Source: an uncultured Eudoraea sp.
Lineage (GTDB): Bacteria > Bacteroidota > Bacteroidia > Flavobacteriales > Flavobacteriaceae
Direction of reading: 5' to 3'
Length of the DNA: 42,561 nucleotides
Assembly (NCBI RefSeq): GCF_947490415.1
Contig: NZ_CANLGX010000010.1
Span: forward strand, 1-42,561
The notes below the pieces were generated by a model, which was not told where the DNA came from, searched no databases, and worked only from the letters and a program-made list of their open reading frames with translations. The position numbers and the translations under genes were made by a program. Below, one piece after another: positions 35,132-42,361 of the stretch (the stretch's first letter is position 1; each line of letters begins with the position of its first letter).

Positions 35132-35420
35132 ATCCACCGTAGTTTGTATAAGCAGAAGCGGATGTTGTTATTTTTAGTCTTTCATTTCTTTTGTTCGCCC
35201 AAAAGAAATGAAACAAAGAAAAGGGCGCTTTTCCGTATGAATTTTCAGACTTTGGCTGAAACCGATTGTGAAACTTCGCCACAAATGACAGTGCCATTTG
35301 TGTGTGCCAATCGAAGCTTCCACAATCTATTCGCGGAAAAAGAAAGTTTTTTATAATGTTTTTTGTTTCATCTTAGTGTTTCTTCATCCACCGTAGCTCG
35401 CAAGAGCGGAGGCGGAGTTT
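35132..35420. repeat. Repeat-bounded intergenic element between dinB and dnaE2
   Basis: Two related 35-nt direct repeats (35132-35166 and 35386-35420), sharing ATCCACCGTAG and AGCGGA/GCGGA blocks with 26 of 35 bases alike, bracket about 220 bases. The right copy forms a GCTC-GCAA-GAGC hairpin. Inside is a perfect 14-bp inverted repeat (35180-35193 with 35200-35213, 6-nt loop). The left copy overlaps nothing but the upstream edge of dnaE2. No protein-coding frame is credible. Similar CAAAAGAAA palindromes are common between genes in Flavobacteria, so it may be a dispersed repeat. Confidence 0.6.
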
Positions 35421-36633
35421 ATTGCTTTCTATGTGCCAGCACTATAGGCGGTTGGCCATTGAAGGGGTTGTGCATTCTGCCAATAGTTTTAGCACCAAGG
35501 CCGGAGGCTCTTAGCACGCTTTTATCACCAAAGCGCTCCCGTATGTTATCCATTGCGGCATAGAGGCTCAGGGCTTCTTCGGTATCTTCAAACAGGTTGA
35601 TCTGGTAATTACCCGGCACCAGATGGCTAAAGCGGATACCTATAAGTCTTACCAGCAAGCGCCTGTTATAAAGGACTCTGAACAGCTCCAGGATTTTGGG
35701 GATAAGAATATGGTCTGCACTGGTGTAGGGAATCCGGACTTGTTTGGAATAAGTATTAAAATCTGAATACCTGATCTTGACGGCAATGCAGGCGGTAAGC
35801 TTTTCCCCCCTGCGGAGCTGGTAGGCCAGGTTCTCTGTCATGGCTATAAGGATGCCTTTTAGTTTACTAACATCTATGGTATCGCGGTCAAAGGTGCGTT
35901 CTGTAGAAATGGACTTACGGTCGCAAAAAGGGATCACGGGGGAGTTGTCTACCCCATTGGCCCGTTTCCAGATGACAGCGCCGTTAGCCCCCAGTACGCG
36001 TCGCATAAGATCTATAGGCATTTCCTGTACGGTTTTTACTTTTCTGAGTCCCAAATTTCTGAGTGTCTGGTAGGTTTTGTCGCCCACCATAGGGATCTTT
36101 TTGATAGAGAGCGGGGCCAGAAAGGGTTTTTCATAGCCAAAATCTACTTTCAACTGGTTGTTGGGCTTGGCCTCATTAGTAGCTACTTTAGAGACTACTT
36201 TGTTTACAGAAAGCCCGAAGGAAATAGGTAGCCCGGTTTCTTTAATGATCATTTTCCGCAATTCAGAAGCGTAGTGGTAGCAGCCAAAAAAGCGGTCCAT
36301 CCCGGAGAGGTCTGCGTAGAACTCATCTATGCTCGATTTCTCAAAAACGGGGACCTGCTCTTTAATAATTTCGGTAACCAAATCGGAGTGCTTGCTATAG
36401 GTGCCTGCGTTACCGCGGATGACAACGGCTTCAGGGCAAAGTTCCCGCGCCATTTTCATGGGCATCCCGGAATGTATGCCAAAACCCCGGGTCTCGTAGC
36501 TGCAGGCAGCTACGACTCCCCTATCGCTGGTACCACCTACCAGCAGGGGTTTGTTTTGCAACTCGGAATTAATGAGCCGCTCTACGGATACAAAAAAGGT
36601 ATCCAGATCCAGATGAAGAATGGTTTTTTGCAT
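35419..36633 (-). CDS. dinB: Y-family DNA polymerase (Pol IV, DinB type)
   Basis: This 404-residue protein copies damaged DNA with low fidelity. The palm has both acidic sites: LDLDTFFVSVE (D7, D9 area) and SSIDEFYADLSG, so unlike ImuB proteins it should be active. A finger segment reads ACSYETRGFGIHSGMP, then a HhH thumb (KIPMVGDKTYQTLRNLG) and the little finger domain. QINLFED near 346-352 fits the beta-clamp-binding consensus. It is upstream of the DnaE2-like gene on the same strand but 281 nt apart because of a repeat element. There is no ImuA-like or LexA-like gene next to it. The stop lies at the edge of the right repeat copy (TCTTT..). Confidence 0.92.
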   Translation of the reverse strand: MQKTILHLDLDTFFVSVERLINSELQNKPLLVGGTSDRGVVAACSYETRGFGIHSGMPMKMARELCPEAVVIRGNAGTYSKHSDLVTEIIKEQVPVFEKSSIDEFYADLSGMDRFFGCYHYASELRKMIIKETGLPISFGLSVNKVVSKVATNEAKPNNQLKVDFGYEKPFLAPLSIKKIPMVGDKTYQTLRNLGLRKVKTVQEMPIDLMRRVLGANGAVIWKRANGVDNSPVIPFCDRKSISTERTFDRDTIDVSKLKGILIAMTENLAYQLRRGEKLTACIAVKIRYSDFNTYSKQVRIPYTSADHILIPKILELFRVLYNRRLLVRLIGIRFSHLVPGNYQINLFEDTEEALSLYAAMDNIRERFGDKSVLRASGLGAKTIGRMHNPFNGQPPIVLAHRKQ

Positions 36634-36748
36634 AACTATCTAAAAGGACCGCTAAGTTATGGATTATTTCCTTTTTTATGGATTTTTTCCATATTAATTA
36701 TGAATTATTTTAAAAAGAATAATTTTTTTTAAAATTACTTGGTATTTA

Positions 36749-36784
36749 ATACGAAACGTATTATTTTTATAGTACGATTCGTAT
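36749..36784 (+). promoter_or_regulatory. Pair of PadR operator-like palindromes
   Basis: ATACG-AAA-CGTAT (36749-36761) is a perfect 5-3-5 palindrome, and GTACG-ATT-CGTAT (36772-36784) is the same motif with one end mismatch. Their centres are 23 bp apart and the second ends 4 nt before the PadR ATG. A TATTTTTATAG stretch between them could hold the -7 box. This layout fits autorepression by the PadR protein, covering both promoter and start codon region. Confidence 0.65.
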
Positions 36785-36788
36785 CATT

Positions 36789-37337
36789 ATGAAAACAACA
36801 AGAAAACCTACATCCCTGGATTATGCCATTCTCGGCTTAGTCCACGAACAGCCACAAACAGGCTATGGCATCCGAAAGGCATTTGACACTACCGCTTTAG
36901 GGAATTATAGCAGTAGCCCGGGAGTCATTTATCCGGCTCTTAAAAGATTGCAAGAACTGGGACTGGTGGTAAACTCGGTTAAAGGCGACGCCAAAAAAAG
37001 CATGTTTCGTTGCACAACAAAAGGGGAATCCATTCTTAAAGAATGGCTTCTAAAACCTATAGAAGTAACGGATATAGCCAAAAACCTGAATGACCTCCTA
37101 CTTCGATTTGCTTTTATGGAAAACTTACTGAAAAGAGAAGTACAACTAGAATTTCTAAGCTCTTTTCAAGACGTACTGAAAAAATATATTAAATCGCTTA
37201 AAGAATACCATAAAAGCGAATATAATACCCTGCCTTTGAATGCCAGATTGGCTTTTGAACATGGCATAGCCTCCTACGCAACTACCTTAAAATGGTGCGT
37301 AAAAACGATTTCAACCTTAAAAAAAATAGAAAAATGA
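36789..37337 (+). CDS. PadR-family transcriptional regulator
   Basis: This 182-residue protein has the PadR winged helix at 10-85: SLDYAILGLVHEQPQTGYGIRK, SPGVIYPALKRLQELGLV and a wing (DAKKSMFRCTTKGE). The C-terminal half (about 95-180) is helical and dimerises, giving the larger PadR-s1/VirR-type length. It should bind the twin palindromes just upstream and repress its own operon, with release by a small ligand. Its stop overlaps the start of the membrane protein (ATGA), so the membrane protein is the likely target. Confidence 0.92.
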   Translation: MKTTRKPTSLDYAILGLVHEQPQTGYGIRKAFDTTALGNYSSSPGVIYPALKRLQELGLVVNSVKGDAKKSMFRCTTKGESILKEWLLKPIEVTDIAKNLNDLLLRFAFMENLLKREVQLEFLSSFQDVLKKYIKSLKEYHKSEYNTLPLNARLAFEHGIASYATTLKWCVKTISTLKKIEK

Positions 37338-38176
37338 AAACTACCTTGTTCGTGAAATCAATTTTTGGAGCACTGCTGCTCACAGTGCTCTACATGCTCT
37401 TCAATATGCTACTTGGCCAAACCATAGGCTTTGATAATTTCTTTTGGGGCATCCTTCCCAACTATATGGTTGCCCTGCTACTGGGATATTATATAATGTC
37501 ATCCAGTCTGGGTGGAATACGGTTAAGTATTTCGGTTTTTCTAATCTATTTCCTGATTGGTCATTTTAATCTTCTAATAGAGGCCTATATTTTTAATGTC
37601 AGTTCCCGCCAGGAAACTGCACTGGAAATAATAAGAGGGCTTTTTATATCGGTAACATTCGCCCCCCTCTATGTTTATATATTCAGAAATAAAATAGTGA
37701 AGGAAGCGGTGATTTTTTCGAAAAGGTCTCTTATAGGCTGGTTCTGGCGAATCCTTGTAGCCGATATTTTATATCTCCTTCTTTATATTATTGCCGGATT
37801 TGTTTTAACCATTGTATACCCACAATTGCTTCAGTTTTATGAAGGTAAAATCCCGTCTTTTGATATTTTGATCAATACGCAACTATTTATACGAGGATTT
37901 ATATTTATTGGTATAGCGCTATTAATGCTTCAGACTCTGAACATTTCGGTGGTAAAAAAGGCTATATTAATAGGCCTGACTTTTGCGATCCTTGGTGGCA
38001 TAGCCCCTTTGATACCGCCAAGTGAACTCATGCCTGCCTATGTTAGGCTAGGCCACGGCTTTGAAGTGGGGATTTCCAACTTTATTTATGGAATTCTTCT
38101 AACGCTTCTACTGAAGCTGAATAGTGGTGCAAAAGCAGATATAAATCCAGGTATTGCAGTTAAACCCACGGTTTAA
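37334..38176 (+). CDS. Multi-pass membrane protein coupled to PadR
   Basis: I use the ATG at 37334 (280 residues), which overlaps the padR stop by 4 nt; a longer in-frame ATG at 37292 lies inside padR. The protein has about seven to eight hydrophobic segments (SIFGALLLTVLYMLFNMLLG, ILPNYMVALLLGYYIM, ISVFLIYFLIGHFNLLI, GLFISVTFAPLYVYIF, ILVADILYLLLYIIAGFVLTIV, FIRGFIFIGIALLMLQ, AILIGLTFAILGGIAPLI, FEVGISNFIYGILLTLLL). I recognise no family or motif. PadR-linked membrane genes often give efflux or envelope-stress response, which is a guess here. Confidence 0.75.
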   Translation: MKTTLFVKSIFGALLLTVLYMLFNMLLGQTIGFDNFFWGILPNYMVALLLGYYIMSSSLGGIRLSISVFLIYFLIGHFNLLIEAYIFNVSSRQETALEIIRGLFISVTFAPLYVYIFRNKIVKEAVIFSKRSLIGWFWRILVADILYLLLYIIAGFVLTIVYPQLLQFYEGKIPSFDILINTQLFIRGFIFIGIALLMLQTLNISVVKKAILIGLTFAILGGIAPLIPPSELMPAYVRLGHGFEVGISNFIYGILLTLLLKLNSGAKADINPGIAVKPTV

Positions 38177-38236
38177 TTCCTCTATTTGTAAAACGTCAAA
38201 AGAAAAAAAATCACTTTCGCAGCCGGGCATTTCATA

Positions 38237-38407
38237 TTAGTCGAATGCAAATCCCGTAGATACTCTAAAGATAAATGCATAGAGTGCAATCAAAAACATA
38301 GCAAAGCTAAACCATGCAAAAAGTTTAAAATAGTTTCGAACAATAAGGATTCCTAAATCCCTGAATCCTTCTAAATAAATCTCCCTAAGTAATTCTATCG
38401 TTTTCAT
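38237..38407 (-). CDS. Small single-TM protein, paralog copy 1 (56 aa)
   Basis: A 56-residue product (MKTIELLREIYLEGF... to VSTGFAFD) starts at the ATG at 38405-38407. The same-length copies at 38810 and 39542 fix this start rather than one 7 codons upstream. The protein has an amphipathic N-terminal helix (RE-IYLEGFRDLG), a basic stretch (RNYFK), one transmembrane segment (LFAWFSFAMFLIALYAFIF) and the invariant tail TGFAFD. This may be a flavobacterial family of unknown function (possibly DUF6747, from memory). It is most divergent of the three: RN replaces KK and LF replaces AF before the shared AWFSF core. Confidence 0.85.
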   Translation of the reverse strand: MKTIELLREIYLEGFRDLGILIVRNYFKLFAWFSFAMFLIALYAFIFRVSTGFAFD

Positions 38408-38569
38408 AATACTAATTTTAGAATTCACTTATAAGACTTCAAAAGCCGTTCTAAGTTTAGTTTTTTGCCATTCTTTTAGCCAAGGGAACAGAATTCCCAG
38501 ATAAAATGCACAATTTTTAAACAGCAACCCTGGAATTGGAGATTCTAAGGAACGGGTGGGGAGTAGCAA

Positions 38570-38605
38570 CAAAAAATCTCTGTAAGTGTAAACCTTACAG
38601 GGATT
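38570..38605 (-). terminator. Intrinsic terminator after the 36-aa peptide gene
   Basis: On the minus strand a 12-bp stem (AATCCCTGTAAG with CTTACAGAGATT, one wobble pair) and a 7-nt loop run into six T residues. It sits about 70 nt past the stop of the small gene at 38676-38786 and so would end the copy-2 transcript before copy 1. Confidence 0.8.
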
Positions 38606-38675
38606 AATTATTATTTTAGGTTGGTTATTTAGTCCACCGGAGTTCTTAAGAACCAAGTGGTTACTTTAGACTTCT

Positions 38676-38786
38676 TTATTGGACTCCCGCTGCTGTTATT
38701 ATCATAAACATTATCACAGAAATAAACAGACATCCGGCTGCCACAAAAAAGTCGATTATACTGAATCCTTTATGTCTATGAGCCAT
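38676..38786 (-). CDS. 36-aa hydrophobic peptide
   Basis: A 37-codon frame encodes MAHRHKGFSI followed by a single transmembrane helix (DFFVAAGCLFISVIMFMIIT) and AAGVQ. The His/Lys-rich start suggests an N-in orientation. It lies 23 nt downstream of small-protein copy 2 on the same strand and just before a strong terminator, so the two genes look like one operon. Too short to place in a family. The well-formed start, charge bias and position argue for a real gene. Confidence 0.6.
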   Translation of the reverse strand: MAHRHKGFSIIDFFVAAGCLFISVIMFMIITAAGVQ

Positions 38787-38809
38787 AGGCTTTTATTTTA
38801 AGTTAATAA

Positions 38810-38980
38810 TTAGTCAAATGCGAATCCCGTGAACACCCTAAAAATAAAGGCATAAAGGACCATGGCATACATTATAAAACTAAACCAGGCAAAGGCCTTA
38901 AAATACTTCTTAACAATAATATTTCCCAAATTCCTGAAACCTTCTAAATAGATTTCTTTAATAAGTAAAGCTGTTTTCAT
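38810..38980 (-). CDS. Small single-TM protein, paralog copy 2 (56 aa)
   Basis: Exactly 56 residues, MKTALLIKEIYLEGFRNLG through KKYFKAFAWFSF and MYAMVLYAFIFRV to TGFAFD. It matches copy 3 in most positions and copy 1 in about two thirds, with the AWFSF core, the aromatic YAFIFR end of the membrane segment and the TGFAFD tail unchanged. The N-terminus is predicted cytosolic with a KK anchor. The gene is followed by the 36-aa peptide gene and a terminator. It is below the usual annotation size limit and would often be missed. Confidence 0.85.
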   Translation of the reverse strand: MKTALLIKEIYLEGFRNLGNIIVKKYFKAFAWFSFIMYAMVLYAFIFRVFTGFAFD

Positions 38981-39541
38981 ATCCCAAATATTAAAAAATT
39001 ATTATGCTGCCAAATTCCATATTTTATTAATTTCTATTTCAAATCATAGATTAAAAACACATTAATTTGATAAGATGCGTATTTTATACCTATGAACGGA
39101 AAATATCGCAGATTATGGAGAATGGAAATTTTACTTCCTTTGGCTAAAAAGACAGAACATAACGACTAACGGCACCTGGTATTCACCCTAATTACTAATA
39201 ATAGATGGAAGCTACTAGTGAAAGCAGCTCCACAATTACATACTATAGAACCTGAGGGGCCTGTTGTAATTGACAGGAATAAAAAATAGAATGGAGGATT
39301 AGAAGGAATATATTACCAGAATGACAATCGAAATTACAAAACACAAACAGGCAAAGAGTACTGCCGGATATTTTGCCAATAATCTACCTGGTCTACCAAA
39401 ATTCTCAACCAGGTATTTATTTAAATTTAAAAAAGGCTTCATAGCTAATTATAGTTGACCTTACTATATACATCAGTTTGAAGCCTTTATCAAAAGACTT
39501 TATGATGATTCATTAATAGGTGAGGAAACTTTATAAACAGA
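38981..39541. other. Intergenic stretch without a clear gene
   Basis: This interval upstream of copy 2 contains only short broken frames, for example 20 codons from 39091. Its sole clear structure is the minus-strand terminator at 39425-39488. The promoter of copy 2 should be here, but I find no convincing TTTG/TAnnTTTG pair. Confidence 0.4.
39425..39488 (-). terminator. Intrinsic terminator after small-protein copy 3
   Basis: On the minus strand a 10-bp stem (AAAGGCTTCA with TGAAGCCTTT) encloses a 37-nt loop holding its own ATAGT/ACTAT hairpin and ends in a run of seven T residues. It is about 55 nt past the copy-3 stop. Confidence 0.65.
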
Positions 39542-39712
39542 CTAATCAAAGGCAAAGCCGGTTGATATCCTGTAAATGAGCGCGTATAGCACTATAAAGA
39601 ACATGATAAAACTAAACCATGCAAAGGCTTTAAAATATTTCTTGACAATAATATTGCCAAGGTTCCTGAAACCTTCTTTATATATTTCTTTAATAAGTAG
39701 TATTGTTTTCAT
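39542..39712 (-). CDS. Small single-TM protein, paralog copy 3 (56 aa)
   Basis: Exactly 56 residues: MKTILLIKEIYKEGFRNLG, KKYFKAFAWFSF, IMFFIVLYALIYRIS, TGFAFD. Nearly all changes from copy 2 are conservative. It ends in TAG where the others use TAA and has its own terminator, so each copy appears to be a separate transcription unit. Same predicted topology as the others: amphipathic helix, lysine anchor, one membrane helix, short acidic-ended tail. Confidence 0.85.
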   Translation of the reverse strand: MKTILLIKEIYKEGFRNLGNIIVKKYFKAFAWFSFIMFFIVLYALIYRISTGFAFD

Positions 39713-40104
39713 AAACTAAGATTTGTGGTTGTTAGTTAGACGGCAAAGCTCATACCTCGTTTACTTTTATTCATGAATTTTAGTCGTATTTGAAGATAAT
39801 CCGGTTGAATTGTACCAAAATGAGCTCTTAGCTCAAAAACACTTCGAATTGTAATACCTTGTGAATAGGATAAGGGGTGCGTTTTGTCGATTAACGACAC
39901 CTGGCTGGAATCCCAGGGAATATTTGTAGAAAGTGATTTAGTTTTAAACTAAAAAAAACCCGCCGGGAAATCCCGGCGGGTTAATACATTTTTAGGACAC
40001 TATTGAATTGGAATTAATGAATTTCTATTGAGGATATCACTGTCTTTGTAAATTCATTCCAATGCTCCGATATTAATTGAAAAGTGAAATGCCTTAAATC
40101 AGTT
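39713..40104. other. Intergenic stretch with terminator, no gene seen
   Basis: This gap of about 390 bases holds the copy-3 upstream region, a small TGAGCT-CTT-AGCTCA palindrome at 39821-39835 and the terminator at 39951-39982. I see no coding frame. Confidence 0.5.
39951..39982 (-). terminator. Strong GC-rich intrinsic terminator
   Basis: On the minus strand AACCCGCCGGGA pairs with TCCCGGCGGGTT, 12 bp with only two unpaired bases between, then eight T residues. It is the most stable hairpin in the window and is oriented to end transcription of the gene at 40105-40455. Confidence 0.88.
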
Positions 40105-40455
40105 TTATTGGAAATCAGCATCATTATCTCCCTCTCCTATAGGCTCTTTTCCGGTTCTGATGTAACCCATATTCAAGTTTATGGAATAACTGAAATAAAT
40201 TGGTTTTTCATTTCTTAAAATGTCTATAATATTCGGATACATTGACATAGGGTAGCGCAAGTACACCAATTTATTCCTTTTGTCGTAGCTATTTTCAGGT
40301 ACGCTTTTATTATCCGGATAGAAGTTTATCTGTACAACAAAATCATCATGATTATAACATTTTATGAGGGCACGCGGGTAAACACGATTCTTTTCAGCTC
40401 CGCCGGCTTGAAAGTGAACCCAATAATGGTCTATTTCGCTATCTAATAACTTCAT
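40105..40455 (-). CDS. Hypothetical 116-aa cytosolic protein
   Basis: This protein (MKLLDSEIDHYWVHF ... EPIGEGDNDADFQ) has no signal peptide or membrane segment. It looks like a compact beta-rich domain with alternating hydrophobics (RALIKCYNHDDFVVQINFYP, NKLVYLRYPMSMYP, PIYFSYSINLNMGYIRTG) and an acidic tail. I do not recognise the family; the pattern resembles small beta-sandwich proteins seen singly in Flavobacteria. A strong terminator lies 120 nt past its stop and it stands apart from both neighbours. Confidence 0.7.
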   Translation of the reverse strand: MKLLDSEIDHYWVHFQAGGAEKNRVYPRALIKCYNHDDFVVQINFYPDNKSVPENSYDKRNKLVYLRYPMSMYPNIIDILRNEKPIYFSYSINLNMGYIRTGKEPIGEGDNDADFQ

Positions 40456-40776
40456 TCTATCTAGGTTTAATTGATTAATAAGGTAACAAGTTAAAGATTA
40501 TTTCACAAGATAGAAATAGAAATAGAAAAAAAGGATAATTTTTTGTCCTAAGGCCGCTATATTTTTAATGCTATAGACAAGCAGTATCAAGGATTTATAA
40601 TTGGTTTAAAGTATTTAAGCCTGTTTATGTTAATTTAATGTGTGTTTGGTGAAATGGGATATAGAAAAATGAATATTGTTTGTTTTATATAAGGAGTCTT
40701 ACGATTTCAACCAAAACGAATTAACAATATTTAATTATTCCTTACCTTAGGAAGAACAACCAACTACTTCCTTCCC
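40456..40776. other. Divergent intergenic region
   Basis: About 320 AT-rich bases separate two divergent genes. Possible promoter elements toward the right are TGTTTGG near 40647 and a TATTGTTTG box near 40674-40682, but the spacing is longer than the consensus. No gene was seen. Confidence 0.4.
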
Positions 40777-41511
40777 ATGATCAACTTCTTTAGACGCATA
40801 CGCAAAAAACTGGCTGATGACAACAAGCCTTTGAAATACATGAGGTATGCTATTGGGGAAATTTTGTTAGTGGTTATAGGTATTTTAATTGCTTTGCAGA
40901 TCAATAACTGGAATCAAAATAGAATCACCTCCGCCAGGGAAAGTCTATTGCTTAAAGAAATTAATACTGAATTCAAATTCAATAAAGAAGAGTTGGAAAG
41001 CACTGTCAGAGCTTATGTTCACATTCGAGAACAGTGCAACTATTTATTAAAATCACTACCTATAATCCTAAGTGAAATAGATAAAGACTCTTTATCAAGA
41101 GCATTGAGTCAGATTCGAAACCTCCCTACGGCCGATCTATCGATGGGATCTATTTCAGCTTTAATCAATACCTCGTCATTTGAAATTATTACAAATACGG
41201 AACTTCGATCTTTACTAATTCAATGGGATGATTTGATAGCTGACTATTTCGAAAGAGAGGGGCAAGCAATAAATTATACCCGGCAAACTATAATTCCATA
41301 TTTGGCAAAAAAAATACCCCGGCCTTATATTGAAGGTATTAATGATGAACGGGTAGATTTATCTTTTATGAATTCGATAGAATTTGAAAATTTAATTATT
41401 GATCGAAGTGGAGATGCGAGATCTTTGTTAAATGTTGTAGAGGATGAAGAAGATAAAATTAGAAAAGCGTTAAATCGAATAATATTTCTAACTAATAGTA
41501 ATAAGGAATAA
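40777..41511 (+). CDS. DUF6090-family membrane-anchored protein, copy A
   Basis: This 244-residue protein starts with the family block MINFFRRIRKKLADDNK, then YMRYAIGEILLVVIGILIALQINNWN, a single transmembrane anchor followed by NxW. The basic N-terminus is cytosolic and the rest outside the membrane. The C-terminal 190 residues are mostly helical, with charged coiled-coil-like parts (ESLLLKEINTEFKFNKEELEST, DLIADYFEREGQ). DUF6090 proteins occur in runs in Flavobacteria with unknown function. It is the first of an array; 4 nt separate its stop from copy B. Confidence 0.85.
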   Translation: MINFFRRIRKKLADDNKPLKYMRYAIGEILLVVIGILIALQINNWNQNRITSARESLLLKEINTEFKFNKEELESTVRAYVHIREQCNYLLKSLPIILSEIDKDSLSRALSQIRNLPTADLSMGSISALINTSSFEIITNTELRSLLIQWDDLIADYFEREGQAINYTRQTIIPYLAKKIPRPYIEGINDERVDLSFMNSIEFENLIIDRSGDARSLLNVVEDEEDKIRKALNRIIFLTNSNKE

Positions 41512-41515
41512 TGAA

Positions 41516-42268
41516 ATGATTAATTTTTTCAGACGCATACGCAAGAAACTTGCTGATGACAACAAGCCGCTGAAATATGCCCGTTATGCTATTGGGGAGA
41601 TTGTACTGGTGGTAGTTGGTATTTTGATTGCTTTACAGATCAATACTTGGAATGAAGAACGAATTCTGCGTAAAAAGGAGCATGTGTATCTTCATGAAAT
41701 ACGGACCAATCTGCAGGATGATTTTGCTAATATTAAGTATTCCCTGGATTTCAATCGTAAAAAGGACTCCACCATAGGTGCCTGCCTGAATACCATCCTA
41801 CTTGCAAAATCTGACGGGGAGGCTATGCTGGCAATAAACAGTAATATGCCATTGCTGGCACAATTCAGTGTCTTCACACAAAACCGTGTCGCTTTTGACA
41901 ACATGTTGTCTTCGGAAAACATAGGCATTATTTCTACGGATACCTTACGGAACATGCTCTCTGCCTACTATGCCCATAGAAGTTTGCTGGAAGGTACACA
42001 GGAACGGGTTAAAGAACTTACCCGTAATTTCGTGGACAATATTACCCCCAAACTCATGAATCGTGAGAACATCCGTAAGTTCTTCAGAGTGGAAAGTGAA
42101 TTCGCTTCAGCGGATGACCAGGATTTTAAAACCGATCAGGTACTTTTCGGAGACCTTTTTGGGATGCAGCGGAACCTTGAATCCCATAGTCAATTCCTGT
42201 GGGAGTATCAGCAGAATATAGAAAGACTCCTTGAACAAATCGATTTGTTTCTAATCCAGAAAGAATGA
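41516..42268 (+). CDS. DUF6090-family membrane-anchored protein, copy B
   Basis: This 250-residue protein repeats the family start (MINFFRRIRKKLADDNK, YARYAIGEIVLVVVGILIALQINTWN) nearly unchanged from copy A and then has a different helical domain (HVYLHEIRTNLQDDFANIK ... FLWEYQQNIERLLEQIDLF). The conserved anchor with changing exported part is notable. It overlaps a truncated fourth start (ATGA at its stop). Function unknown. Confidence 0.85.
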   Translation: MINFFRRIRKKLADDNKPLKYARYAIGEIVLVVVGILIALQINTWNEERILRKKEHVYLHEIRTNLQDDFANIKYSLDFNRKKDSTIGACLNTILLAKSDGEAMLAINSNMPLLAQFSVFTQNRVAFDNMLSSENIGIISTDTLRNMLSAYYAHRSLLEGTQERVKELTRNFVDNITPKLMNRENIRKFFRVESEFASADDQDFKTDQVLFGDLFGMQRNLESHSQFLWEYQQNIERLLEQIDLFLIQKE

Positions 42269-42321
42269 TTAATTTTTTTAGAGGACAGAGCGTTAAAAAA
42301 ACATTCAGTGAATGTTTTTAG
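42265..42321 (+). pseudogene. Truncated DUF6090 copy
   Basis: A frame of 18 codons begins MINFFR like the other copies, overlapping the copy B stop as ATGA, then runs GQSVKKTFSECF to a TAG. The family continues RRIRKKL at this point, so the copy has been cut after six residues. It is best read as debris of a duplication or deletion in the array. Confidence 0.6.
42297..42319 (+). terminator. Hairpin inside the broken DUF6090 copy
   Basis: AAAAACATTC and GAATGTTTTT form a perfect 10-bp stem with a 3-nt AGT loop. The T run is part of the stem, so termination is possible but unproven; it may lower read-through into copy C. Confidence 0.4.
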
Positions 42322-42361
42322 TGAATGGGCCAGCCGGCGGGAGGGCATTAAGACTAAGACT

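Noticed and set aside
35103-35356. Frames in the gap between dinB and dnaE2 (both strands)
   Set aside because: They exist only because of the palindromic CAAAAGAAA/TTTCTTTTG repeat; no domain and no plausible start.
35132-35420. Insertion sequence
   Set aside because: There is no transposase frame and the terminal repeats are direct rather than inverted; treated as a small repeat element.
38429-38656. 75-codon minus-strand frame next to small-protein copy 1
   Set aside because: It runs across the terminator hairpin, has no homology to the family copies and a composition unlike a real protein; the conserved copy-1 start lies just beyond.
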